Source: TMED-70 sp036164085
GTDB taxonomy: Bacteria; Chloroflexota; Dehalococcoidia; Lucifugimonadales; Lucifugimonadaceae
NCBI GenBank assembly: GCA_036164085.1
Contig: JAYZJV010000024.1
Span: 1 to 26,188, forward strand
Direction: 5' to 3'
DNA length: 26,188 nucleotides
This document shows, piece by piece, positions 1-7,463 of the stretch. A program made the translations under genes and the position numbers. Positions within the stretch are counted from its first letter, which is position 1. The number at the start of each line of letters is the position of its first letter. The notes beneath the pieces were generated by a model that saw only the letters and a list, made by a program, of their open reading frames with translations, was not told where the DNA came from and did no database searches.

Positions 1-117
1 GTTGCAAATATGCCATGGCTATTTATTCCTGCCATTGCAGTAATAGTAGTAATATTGGCATTAAATTTCATGGGAGATGGTATCAGAGATGCTGCTGATC
101 CATATCAGGAGGTATAA
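1..117 (+). CDS. C-terminal end of an Opp/Dpp-type ABC transporter permease (partial)
   Basis: Only the last 38 codons are in the window; the gene begins upstream. The visible peptide is a hydrophobic segment (about residues 5-24 of the fragment) followed by a short cytoplasmic tail reading FMGDGIRDAADP. This matches the usual ending of DppC/OppC permeases, FLGDxLRDxxDPR, and the second permease of this window (10359-11291) ends the same way. The stop TAA lies 2 nt before the TTG start of the ATPase at 120, so the genes are cotranscribed. The family (BPD_transp_1) forms half of the membrane channel for peptide-like substrates. Whether this is DppC or an unusual DppB cannot be proven from 38 residues, but the tail favours DppC. 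Confidence 0.8.
   Translation, partial: VANMPWLFIPAIAVIVVILALNFMGDGIRDAADPYQEV
107..113 (+). promoter_or_regulatory. Ribosome binding site supporting a TTG start
   Basis: AGGAGGT, a near-perfect Shine-Dalgarno, lies 6 nt before TTG at 120 and inside the end of the permease gene. It decides the non-ATG start of the DppD-like ATPase, which has no other usable start before its conserved ATPase core. Confidence 0.8.
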
Positions 118-119
118 AT

Positions 120-1139
120 TTGGTTACAAAAAAACGAAAAGAAAAAACAGACACCCCGTTATTAGAAGTAAGAGATTTGCAAACTTATTTTTACACTGCT
201 GATGGTACAGTAAGAGCAGTAGATGGTGTCGACCTTAATGTATATCCAAAGAAAACACTAGGAATTGTAGGTGAAAGTGGATGCGGTAAGAGTATCACGA
301 CTAAATCAATATTACGATTGATTGATAGACCTGGAAGAATTATTAATGGCACAATGAATTTATATGATGAAAATCATAAAAATCCTCAAGATATAGCTAC
401 TCTTGATTCAACGGAATTAAAAAAAGTTAGAGGAGGAAGGATTTCTATGATTTTTCAGGAACCTATGACCTCTTTTAGTCCAATTCATACTATTGGGAAT
501 CAAATTACAGAAGCGATAACATTGCACTTGGATCATACAAAAGAAGAAGCGACAGAACTTGCTGAAGACTGGTTGATTAGAGTAGGAATGAGTAATCCTA
601 AGCAAAGGTTAAAACAATACGCATTTGAATTAAGTGGAGGACAAAGACAAAGAGCTATGATTGCTATGGCTCTATGTACTAATCCAGATATTCTAATTGC
701 GGATGAACCTACAACTGCTTTGGATGTAACTACTCAGGCTCAAACTCTTGATTTATTAAATGAATTACAAGAGAAAAATGGAATGTCTATTATTATGATC
801 ACTCATGATTTAGGTGTTATTGCTGAGTTAGCTGATGATGTAAATGTTATGTATTTAGGAAAAATTGTAGAAAGTGGTGATATTCGTCAGGTATTTAAAA
901 ATCCTAAGCATCCTTATACTCAAGCTCTATTAAGCTCCATTCCTTCTTTGGCTACAGGACACAGAGAAAGGCTTCCCATTCTACCAGGCGCAATTCCTCA
1001 TCCTCAAGCTAGACCGAAAGGATGTCCATTCAATCCTAGATGTAAAGATTTTATACAAGGAACTTGTGACGCCACTTTCCCAAAACAAGAAATAATAGAA
1101 GAGGGACATTTGGTTAATTGTCATCTTTATAACAAGTAG
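120..1139 (+). CDS. dppD: Peptide/nickel-type ABC transporter ATP-binding protein, DppD/OppD
   Basis: This is a cytoplasmic ATPase that powers an Opp/Dpp-family importer together with the DppF-type partner at 1146. Visible motifs are Walker A GESGCGKS (51-58), Q-loop IFQEP, signature LSGGQ (171-175), Walker B with D195-E196 and the switch His H229. The C-terminal oligo_HPY region follows (HPYTQALLSSIP), with cysteines C302, C308, C316 and C334. This is the CX5CX7CX17C pattern typical of the family, which in a mycobacterial Opp ATPase has been reported to hold a 4Fe-4S cluster. The length of 339 aa is normal. The TTG start is chosen because a strong AGGAGGT sits 6 nt upstream. It is 2 nt after the permease stop and 6 nt before dppF, so one operon. 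The substrate is not determined; peptide-like molecules are the usual cargo. Confidence 0.93.
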   Translation: MVTKKRKEKTDTPLLEVRDLQTYFYTADGTVRAVDGVDLNVYPKKTLGIVGESGCGKSITTKSILRLIDRPGRIINGTMNLYDENHKNPQDIATLDSTELKKVRGGRISMIFQEPMTSFSPIHTIGNQITEAITLHLDHTKEEATELAEDWLIRVGMSNPKQRLKQYAFELSGGQRQRAMIAMALCTNPDILIADEPTTALDVTTQAQTLDLLNELQEKNGMSIIMITHDLGVIAELADDVNVMYLGKIVESGDIRQVFKNPKHPYTQALLSSIPSLATGHRERLPILPGAIPHPQARPKGCPFNPRCKDFIQGTCDATFPKQEIIEEGHLVNCHLYNK

Positions 1140-1145
1140 GTATTT

Positions 1146-2168
1146 ATGTCAGCAACTAAAACAAAAAAAGAAAATATAATTGAAATAAAAAATTTAAAGA
1201 AATATTATCCTCTTACATCTGGGCTGATGAGAAAAGTTACAGGAGTGGTAAAAGCTGTTGACGATGTTTCTTTTGTAATACCCAAAGGTAAAACTATTGG
1301 ATTAGTAGGTGAGTCTGGTTGTGGAAAAACTACAATTTCAAAATGCATATTAAGGGCTATTGACCCTACTGAGGGTGAGATTTATTTAAATAATGAGCAA
1401 GGGAGACATGATTTAGCAAATCTGCCTGAGGGTGAATTAAGGCCCTTAAGAAAAGAAATGCAAATGATATTTCAAGATCCATTCTCTTCTCTTAATCCTA
1501 GAATGAATCTATTTGATATAGTTAGTGAGCCTCTACTTTTGAATGGTGTAAAAAATAGAACTGAACGACAAGATAGGGTAGAGGAACTCTTAATCAAAGT
1601 AGGCTTAAGATCAGAATATATGATAAGATTCCCTCATGCTTTTAGTGGAGGTCAAAGGCAAAGAATAGGTATTGCAAGAGCTCTTGCTTTGAATCCCTCA
1701 TTAATCGTTTGTGATGAACCTGTTTCAGGATTAGACGTGTCAGTTCAAGCTCAAGTAATTAATTTATTGATGGATCTTCAAGATGAGTTTGGATTATCTT
1801 ACCTTTTTGTTTCACACGATCTAAGTATTGTGAGACAAATTAGTGATGAGATAAATGTCATGTATTTAGGAAGATTAGTTGAAAATGGTACACCTGAACA
1901 AATTTTTTCATCTCCAATGCATCCATATACGGAAGCATTGATATCAGCGGTACCACAAGCTGATCCAGATGTAGTAAAAAATCATAAAACTTTGATTGGT
2001 GAAATTCCAAACCCATCTAACCCACCTGATGGTTGTTATTTCCATCCAAGATGTGCTTACGCAACAGATGAATGTAAAAAAACTAATCCTGAATTAACAA
2101 TTGATAAATCAGGTAGAACTTTTAGTTGTCATAATGCAAAAGATATAAAACTTTCGGGGCTTATTTAA
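1146..2168 (+). CDS. dppF: Peptide-type ABC transporter ATP-binding protein, DppF/OppF
   Basis: This is the second nucleotide-binding subunit of the Opp/Dpp importer. It has Walker A GESGCGKT (55-62), a Q-loop in FQDPFSSLNP (the DppF-type version), signature FSGGQRQR (166-173), Walker B D190-E191 and switch H224. The C-terminal HPYTEAL motif and a CX5CX6CX17C cysteine set follow, again compatible with the family's Fe-S-type motif. The length of 340 aa is usual. LSGGQ is changed to FSGGQ, which is common in this subfamily. The gene starts 6 nt after dppD and ends 5 nt before a lipoprotein gene, so it sits in the middle of a packed operon. No ATPase accompanies the second permease set at 9346-11291, so this pair might serve both transporters (inference). 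Confidence 0.93.
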   Translation: MSATKTKKENIIEIKNLKKYYPLTSGLMRKVTGVVKAVDDVSFVIPKGKTIGLVGESGCGKTTISKCILRAIDPTEGEIYLNNEQGRHDLANLPEGELRPLRKEMQMIFQDPFSSLNPRMNLFDIVSEPLLLNGVKNRTERQDRVEELLIKVGLRSEYMIRFPHAFSGGQRQRIGIARALALNPSLIVCDEPVSGLDVSVQAQVINLLMDLQDEFGLSYLFVSHDLSIVRQISDEINVMYLGRLVENGTPEQIFSSPMHPYTEALISAVPQADPDVVKNHKTLIGEIPNPSNPPDGCYFHPRCAYATDECKKTNPELTIDKSGRTFSCHNAKDIKLSGLI

Positions 2169-2173
2169 AAGTC

Positions 2174-2785
2174 ATGAATTATAGGTTTATTTTAATAATT
2201 TCTAGCCTCTTATCTATTCTTATTTCATGCTCAAGTGACGAGGATGTTTTGCAAACTCAAAAACTTTCAGAACAATCTGAACAAACAGAAGTCCCATCTA
2301 TTGATTATTCTCAACTTCAAAATTGGAGATCTGAATTAAGGGTTGGAATATTGGAAGCTAGGAGAAATGTAAATTCATCAATCGATCCATCGATAAAGGC
2401 AGAAATTTTTGTAAATGAAACAATGAACTTTTATGTATGGATTAAAAATAATTTAGCTGAAGGATATGTTGATGAAACTTGTGATGATGATTTATTCAAA
2501 CAAACAATTAGATCTCAACTGAATCCTGTCGAATTGTTAATTCAAATATCTCCTCCAACCGATGATCCTTTCGAACTTTTCCCGTTACCGTCCGAAATTA
2601 TCCACGTTCTGGGACCTGAGGGCTCAGTTGGATTAGAGAAAGACTCATTTAATTTAATTGATTCAAACACACTAGATTGGACAGTTGAATTTGCAAGTGA
2701 ACCTTTGAGATTGGAAAAAAAAGATGTATGGTATATTGTACCTACAAGATTAACAGAATCGATATTTAAGGGGTGTAAAAAATGA
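2174..2785 (+). CDS. Unknown secreted lipoprotein (203 aa)
   Basis: The product is not recognised. The N-terminus is a classic lipoprotein signal: a hydrophobic stretch at residues 4-17 ending in the lipobox LISC, with lipidated Cys19 followed by SSDED. The mature protein is acidic, rich in short polar segments, and has two further cysteines (in DETCDDD and in KGCKK at the extreme C-terminus) that could form a disulfide. No enzymatic motif is visible. It is 5 nt downstream of dppF, and its TGA stop overlaps the ATG of the amidohydrolase gene (ATGA), so translation of the two is probably coupled. Position suggests an accessory role at the cell surface for the transporter or for the substrate hydrolysed by the amidohydrolase. 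This is inference only. Confidence 0.8.
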   Translation: MNYRFILIISSLLSILISCSSDEDVLQTQKLSEQSEQTEVPSIDYSQLQNWRSELRVGILEARRNVNSSIDPSIKAEIFVNETMNFYVWIKNNLAEGYVDETCDDDLFKQTIRSQLNPVELLIQISPPTDDPFELFPLPSEIIHVLGPEGSVGLEKDSFNLIDSNTLDWTVEFASEPLRLEKKDVWYIVPTRLTESIFKGCKK

Positions 2786-4032
2786 GTATTAAAGTCTTTT
2801 CAGGTAATAGAATGATTGACACTATAAAAGGTAAGGTTATTGAGAAAAAAACTTCTATTCTTGTAGAAAATGAAAAAATAATTGCAATAGATTCTACTGA
2901 AAACCTTTCAAGTCATCCATCATATAAAAATGCAGAAAAAATATCATTAAAGGGAACAATATTACCAGGATTAGTTGATTCTCATGTACATTTAATTGGT
3001 TTTGGAGATGGAACTTCTGGAGATGTTTTAGTTAAAACTGACGATAATCTTTTAGCAATAAATGGTGCTCAAAACGCTATAAAACATTTGGACTCAGGTG
3101 TAACAACTCTAAGAGATTTAGGTGCTAAAAACATGTCTGGGTACATGATTAAAGAAGCCTCAAATAGAGGAATAATACAAACCCCAGACTTAATTATGTC
3201 AGGTAGACCAATAACAATTATTGGAGGACATTTAAATTGGTTCGGTGAAGTAGCGACAGGAGTTAAAGAATGCGTTGCCTCTGTAAGACGATTGGTTAGA
3301 GATGGTAGTGACATGATAAAAATAACTGCTACGGGGGGAAGCACAGGAACTTCAAATACAAGAGTTCCTTCATTTAATTATGATGAAATGAAAGCAATTG
3401 TTGATGAAGCTCACAAATTTGAGATTCACACTGCTGCACATTGTGTGAACACAGAGGGGATTAGAATTGCAGTTGAAGCTGGAGTAGACACTATAATTCA
3501 TGGAAGATTTGTAAATAAAAATGGTATTTTAGAATTTGACGAAAAACTTGCTGATCAAATGGCTGAAAAAGAAGTTTTTGTTAATGCTACTTTACATCAA
3601 GGTAGAGAAAGGATTTGGCAATTATCAGAGAAAGACAAATCAGACCTTTCAGATTCTGAAAAAAATGAAATTGAAACATTTAACGTAAATTGGGAAGAAG
3701 CAAAAAAAGTTTGGCAAAAAGTTATGAATAAGGGAATTCAATTGGTTTCAGGATCAGATGCATCTTGGCAATATTATAAACTTGGAGGCACTAGTTTCCA
3801 AGATGAGATTCATGCTCATGTGTCCATTGGAATGACGCCTATGCAAGCTATTCAATCAGGAACAATTTTTTCTGCTCAATCTTGCTGGGTTGATGATGAA
3901 GTAGGGTCGCTAGAAACAGGAAAAGTTGCAAATATTATTTCTGTAGAAGGTGAACCTGATAAAAATATATCTGATTTAAGAAATATTAAATCTATTATCC
4001 ATAGAGGCAGAGTACATAAACTATTTGACTAA
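2782..4032 (+). CDS. Metal-dependent amidohydrolase (imidazolonepropionase/Xaa-Pro dipeptidase-like)
   Basis: This is a cytoplasmic member of the amidohydrolase superfamily (COG1228-like), 416 aa, with no signal peptide. A complete metal centre can be read: H68-x-H70 in DSHVH, the likely carboxylated Lys K180 in DMIKITATGG, H220, H240 and the catalytic Asp D326 in SGSDA. This is the binuclear subtype typical of prolidase-like enzymes that cleave Xaa-amino acid dipeptides, N-acylated amino acids and related amides. The ATG overlaps the stop of the preceding lipoprotein gene. Its position behind a peptide ABC transporter suggests it acts on imported material. The gene ends in a 12-bp tail-to-tail overlap with the minus-strand aminotransferase. 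The exact substrate cannot be read from the sequence. Confidence 0.88.
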   Translation: MSIKVFSGNRMIDTIKGKVIEKKTSILVENEKIIAIDSTENLSSHPSYKNAEKISLKGTILPGLVDSHVHLIGFGDGTSGDVLVKTDDNLLAINGAQNAIKHLDSGVTTLRDLGAKNMSGYMIKEASNRGIIQTPDLIMSGRPITIIGGHLNWFGEVATGVKECVASVRRLVRDGSDMIKITATGGSTGTSNTRVPSFNYDEMKAIVDEAHKFEIHTAAHCVNTEGIRIAVEAGVDTIIHGRFVNKNGILEFDEKLADQMAEKEVFVNATLHQGRERIWQLSEKDKSDLSDSEKNEIETFNVNWEEAKKVWQKVMNKGIQLVSGSDASWQYYKLGGTSFQDEIHAHVSIGMTPMQAIQSGTIFSAQSCWVDDEVGSLETGKVANIISVEGEPDKNISDLRNIKSIIHRGRVHKLFD

Positions 4033-5352
4033 TCTTCTAAATGGCTCATTAAGTATTGGTGCTTCTAAAAAATCTTCAAAATTAGAATTTTGAGCTTTTG
4101 CTATAGTTTTTAAGCTATTGTCAATTGCAACTACTGTAATATCTATATCTTCCTCAGTATGTGACATTGTTGGGTGGAAAACCGTGCTCATATGTATACC
4201 TTGTTTTGCCATTTCTTGAACGAACAAAGTTCTCATTAGAGGAATATCAGAAGACTCAGAACTCATAAATTGAATGATAGGACCAGAGGGAATTCCAGTA
4301 ATTTTTACATCAACATCAGAATTATTCATTACTTCATTAATTTTTTTCTTCAAACTATTCCCATAATCCTCAAACCATTTTTCAGAGTTGTTATTTAACA
4401 AATATTCAATTGTAGCCTTTGAAGCTGATAAACCTATATTATCACTCCAATATGAACTAGAAACAAACATTCTGTCTGCAGGTTCCATTGCGTCGACAGA
4501 ACCTACAACGGCACCCATAGGATACCCATTAGACATAGCTTTAGCAAAAGCAGTTATATCCGGAGTAACTCCTAATTTTTTCTGTGCTCCTCCCACAGAC
4601 ATTCTCCAACCACAGCTTACTTCATCAAAAATAAGTAAAGATCCATTTTCATGAGCTAGTTTTTTTACTTCTTCTAAATAACCAGTTTTAGGAAATTCTG
4701 ACCTCATTGGTTCAAGCATTATTGCAGCTACTTCATCTCCGTGCTCATTAATTAGGTTTTTTAAATTTTCTATATCTTCGTAAATAAAAGGAATTGCCGT
4801 TCCTGCTAATACTTTTGGAACACCTATAGGCTCTATTCCTGCAAATGGGAACTCTCCATCTTCAGGATTTACCAAGTAATTTGCTGATTGGTACCAGTCA
4901 TGCCATCCGTGATACCCACTAAATAAGATCTTATCTCTTCCCGTAGTACCTCGGGCGATTCTGACTGCTAGGGCACAAGAATCTCCACCACCTTTAGTGT
5001 ATCTAACCATTTCAGCACTAGGAATTTGATCAATAAGTAAATCTGCCAAGTCTAATTCCAATGAGCTATTTACTGTGTGAATACTTCCTTTGTCAATTTG
5101 CTCTTTTACTGCATTGTCTACATAATCATGTGAATGCCCAAGTATTATGGCTGAAACAGCATTCATCCAATCTAAATATCTATTATCATCAACATCAATA
5201 AAATACCCTCCTTTAGATTCCTTAGCGTAAATAGGATTTATCCCATGGGCAAATTGACTGGACCTTCTACTAATAAGCTGAGTTTTTCCAGGTATTATTT
5301 TCTCAGCCTTTTTATAAAGATTTAGTGAGTTGTTTATGTTATGTTTTTTCAT
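4021..5352 (-). CDS. Class III aminotransferase, glutamate-1-semialdehyde aminomutase-like
   Basis: This is a PLP-dependent enzyme of 443 aa. The internal-aldimine lysine is K271 (AFAKAMSNG), and the pyridine-nitrogen aspartate is D243 (IFDEV). The small-domain motif RIARGTTGRDKILFSGYHGWHD matches HemL-like class III enzymes. The usual HemL SGTEA phosphate-binding motif is replaced by KGGGDSCA. A housekeeping HemL function in haem synthesis is therefore not assured. Its position between an amidohydrolase and an MDR dehydrogenase, rather than beside hem genes, argues for a catabolic aminotransferase of this fold. The ATG at 5352 has no clear Shine-Dalgarno. The gene is divergent from 5400 across 47 bp and ends in a 12-bp overlap with the amidohydrolase. 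The substrate is unknown. Confidence 0.88.
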   Translation of the reverse strand: MKKHNINNSLNLYKKAEKIIPGKTQLISRRSSQFAHGINPIYAKESKGGYFIDVDDNRYLDWMNAVSAIILGHSHDYVDNAVKEQIDKGSIHTVNSSLELDLADLLIDQIPSAEMVRYTKGGGDSCALAVRIARGTTGRDKILFSGYHGWHDWYQSANYLVNPEDGEFPFAGIEPIGVPKVLAGTAIPFIYEDIENLKNLINEHGDEVAAIMLEPMRSEFPKTGYLEEVKKLAHENGSLLIFDEVSCGWRMSVGGAQKKLGVTPDITAFAKAMSNGYPMGAVVGSVDAMEPADRMFVSSSYWSDNIGLSASKATIEYLLNNNSEKWFEDYGNSLKKKINEVMNNSDVDVKITGIPSGPIIQFMSSESSDIPLMRTLFVQEMAKQGIHMSTVFHPTMSHTEEDIDITVVAIDNSLKTIAKAQNSNFEDFLEAPILNEPFRRLVK

Positions 5353-5399
5353 AAGAGTAGCTTTTTTTTATATATTAATATTTAAGGTAAGGTTCAAAA
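5353..5399. promoter_or_regulatory. Divergent promoter region between aminotransferase and MDR oxidoreductase
   Basis: This 47-bp gap separates two head-to-head genes and must hold the start signals of both unless transcription begins inside coding DNA. It is nearly all A/T and contains the perfect palindrome ATATTAATAT (5372-5381), which may be a shared -10-like element or an operator. No confident -35/-10 pair can be assigned. Confidence 0.35.
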
Positions 5400-6404
5400 A
5401 TGAAAATCGCAATGTTAAAGAAACCATATTGTATTGAAATTGAAGATCAAAAGTTAAAAGAAACTTTAAATCCTGATGAAATCAGAGCAAGAACTTTAGT
5501 GAGTGCATTAAAACTTGGTACAGATAGAGGCAACTATGAAGGAGCCGAAGATGTTCCAGGAGCGCCAACATATCCCAGATGGGTGGGAGATTCAAATATT
5601 GCTGTCGTTGAAGAAATAGGATCAGATGTAAAAGAATTTAAGGTTGGAGACAGAGTTATATCTCAAAATCCTCATCAATCTGAATGGATTGCCAAAGAAA
5701 GTACAAATATTTGTGTGATACCTGAAGGAGTAAAAAATGAAGATGCAGTCTGGTCAACTTTGTATACTTTAAGCGGATTTTGTTATACAAAAGCAGATTT
5801 TATTCCTGGAGAAAATGTTGCAGTTGTTGGATTAGGAATATTAGGGCTTGGCGCCATAGCATTAGGACCTCTTTATGGTGCTAAAAATACTATAGCTATA
5901 GGAAATAGTGAAATAAGAAATGAAATGGCAAAAAAAATGGGTGCTGATCATGCAGTTCTTAGCAATTCAAAAACTTTAGAAGATGAATTAAATCAACTTA
6001 CTAACAATGAAGGAGTTGATCTTGTTATCTTAACTGCGAATCCTTGGGATGCATATATATCAAGCTTAAGATCTGTCAGACCTGAAGGAAGAATTTCAAT
6101 TGTTGCTTTATCTGGAAGAGGAGAGGAAGACAGGGCTTTTAATCCTTTCCCTATGGAGCATTTTTACAATAAAGGAATAAGCATCATAGCAATTAATGGT
6201 AACTTTGGATACAGGTACCCAAATAAAGATAGATTTTCATGGAAAAGCAGATGTTCCAGTATTTTGTCACTTATGAAAAGAAACCAACTTAACCCTAGTA
6301 TTTTGAATACACATCGAATGAGCTACGAAAAAATTCCAGAAGCATATGATCTGATGACAAAAAGAGATAAGAAAATGTTAGGTGTACTTTTCGATTGGGA
6401 GTAA
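5400..6404 (+). CDS. Medium-chain (MDR) dehydrogenase/reductase without zinc-ligand motif
   Basis: This is a 334-aa cytoplasmic NAD(P)-dependent oxidoreductase of the MDR superfamily. The GroES-like domain covers roughly residues 1-115, with VGDRV at 82-86. The Rossmann domain follows, with the dinucleotide loop GLGILGLG at 144-151 (GxGxxG). The catalytic-zinc region is altered: where zinc alcohol dehydrogenases have SGLCHTD, this protein reads SALKLGTDRGNYEG (35-48), and the structural four-cysteine loop is absent. It therefore resembles the S-x-x-GT-(D/E) MDR subgroup, and its reaction cannot be named. It is divergent from the aminotransferase and is followed 1 nt later by the GNAT-like gene at 6406, so those two form an operon. 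It may oxidise or reduce a product of the aminotransferase (inference). Confidence 0.85.
   Translation: MKIAMLKKPYCIEIEDQKLKETLNPDEIRARTLVSALKLGTDRGNYEGAEDVPGAPTYPRWVGDSNIAVVEEIGSDVKEFKVGDRVISQNPHQSEWIAKESTNICVIPEGVKNEDAVWSTLYTLSGFCYTKADFIPGENVAVVGLGILGLGAIALGPLYGAKNTIAIGNSEIRNEMAKKMGADHAVLSNSKTLEDELNQLTNNEGVDLVILTANPWDAYISSLRSVRPEGRISIVALSGRGEEDRAFNPFPMEHFYNKGISIIAINGNFGYRYPNKDRFSWKSRCSSILSLMKRNQLNPSILNTHRMSYEKIPEAYDLMTKRDKKMLGVLFDWE
6397..6401 (+). promoter_or_regulatory. Ribosome binding site selecting the 6406 start
   Basis: GGGAG lies 4 nt before ATG 6406, overlapping the end of the MDR gene. An in-frame GTG at 6382 would add 8 residues, but it lies within the upstream gene and has no comparable site, so 6406 is preferred. 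Confidence 0.6.
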
Positions 6405-6405
6405 T

Positions 6406-7260
6406 ATGAAAAAAATATCAAAAAATTTAGATAAAACAGTAAAATTATGGATAAGAAATAATATATCTGATTATGAACAATGCGAATCCAATATTTTTGT
6501 TGGAGAATTAAATAATAAATCATCTGACTCTTCCACTGTAATTACGCATGAACCATTAGCTGGACATGGTTTTAAAGACTCTATTTGGATTTTTGAATAT
6601 GATCAAAATATTTATCTTGGAGTTGAGAAAGATGCTAGAGAAGAAGTTCAAGGCTTTTTGTCAAAAACACATAAGAATATGATTTTTTCTACGTATGGAA
6701 CTTATGAACTATCAAGAATAACTCACAAATTTGGATACTATGTATGGGGTCCTTCATGGGTTTTGTTTGCAGAAGAAAATGATTGGGTTGATATAAAGAA
6801 ACACGACGTAGAAATTTTATCTAGAGAAAATTTTAATAAAATTGTTGATAAAAATATTTTTTGGCATAACGATTTCAATTGCCTTAGGGCATTTGCTGTT
6901 ATTGAAAACAAAAAAATTTTAGCGTCAGCTACTCTTACTGATGTGGGTGGTAATTTTGTAGAGATTGGGGTTGATACGCATCCTGATTCACAATTGTCAG
7001 GTTTAGGAAGTACAGTTTACTCAGCTGCTGGAAGATGGGCGTTTCAAAATGGGAAGATTCCATTTAGTTCGGTCGGCCCGTTTAATATACCATCTACAAG
7101 AACTCAGATAAATTGTGGTATGAAATATATAGGAGTTGACATGACTGGTACAAAAGAATTTGCCGTTCCTCCTCAACCTTTAGGTAGACCGTCTCAAGAA
7201 ATTAACATTGTAAATTATTATCCTGAATGGGCAAAAAATAAGGAAATTTCAGAAAAATAG
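6406..7260 (+). CDS. GNAT-like acyltransferase with unknown N-terminal region
   Basis: The protein is 284 aa, using ATG 6406. The C-terminal half looks like a GNAT N-acyltransferase fold: beta strands in ASATLTDVGGNFVEIGVDT, then a loop QLSGLGSTVYSAAGRWA resembling GNAT motif A (Q/RxxGxG/A followed by a helix, the acetyl-CoA pyrophosphate site), then SVGPFNIPSTRTQINCGMKYIG, which resembles the Asn-rich motif B. The N-terminal ~140 residues, rich in aromatic residues, are not recognised. It follows the MDR gene by 1 nt and is very probably cotranscribed. The fold is assigned by eye, and neither acyl donor nor acceptor is known. A role in acylating an amine made by the neighbouring aminotransferase route is possible but speculative. 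Confidence 0.6.
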   Translation: MKKISKNLDKTVKLWIRNNISDYEQCESNIFVGELNNKSSDSSTVITHEPLAGHGFKDSIWIFEYDQNIYLGVEKDAREEVQGFLSKTHKNMIFSTYGTYELSRITHKFGYYVWGPSWVLFAEENDWVDIKKHDVEILSRENFNKIVDKNIFWHNDFNCLRAFAVIENKKILASATLTDVGGNFVEIGVDTHPDSQLSGLGSTVYSAAGRWAFQNGKIPFSSVGPFNIPSTRTQINCGMKYIGVDMTGTKEFAVPPQPLGRPSQEINIVNYYPEWAKNKEISEK

Positions 7261-7278
7261 TTTTGACTATTTTTTTTT
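7253..7278 (+). terminator. Weak candidate terminator at the end of the MDR/GNAT operon
   Basis: AAAAATAGT (7253-7261) pairs with ACTATTTTT (7266-7274) around a 4-nt loop, and the T-tract continues to 7278. The stem overlaps the TAG stop of the GNAT-like gene. It has only one G-C pair, so its strength is doubtful, but the U-tract and position fit intrinsic termination. Confidence 0.45.
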
Positions 7279-7453
7279 GAGTTTGAAATAAATAGAATAA
7301 AGTCACAAAATACAAACTTTTAAGTTGCAATAAGCTTGTTTATTTACTAAGGTAGTTGAAATATAAAAAATTGAGATCACTATTTAAATGTTAAATACGG
7401 ACTAGTTATATGTATTTGTTTTAAATTATGGACTTGATTTTAAAACAAGTAAT

Positions 7454-7460
7454 AGGGGGA
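7454..7460 (+). promoter_or_regulatory. Ribosome binding site for the binding-protein gene
   Basis: AGGGGGA ends 3 nt before ATG 7464. An in-frame ATG at 7428 would add 12 residues before this site and disrupt the lipoprotein signal layout. ATG 7476 would leave 15 nt. Start 7464 is therefore preferred, although the spacing is a little short. Confidence 0.55.
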
Positions 7461-7463
7461 TAT

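Noticed and set aside
3069..3344. Minus-strand open frame of 91 codons inside the amidohydrolase gene
   Set aside because: The opposite strand codes for an intact metal-binding enzyme; this frame has no motif of its own.
7428..7463. Upstream ATG giving a 12-residue longer binding protein
   Set aside because: The extra residues come before the ribosome site and spoil a clear lipoprotein signal peptide; ATG 7464 fits better.
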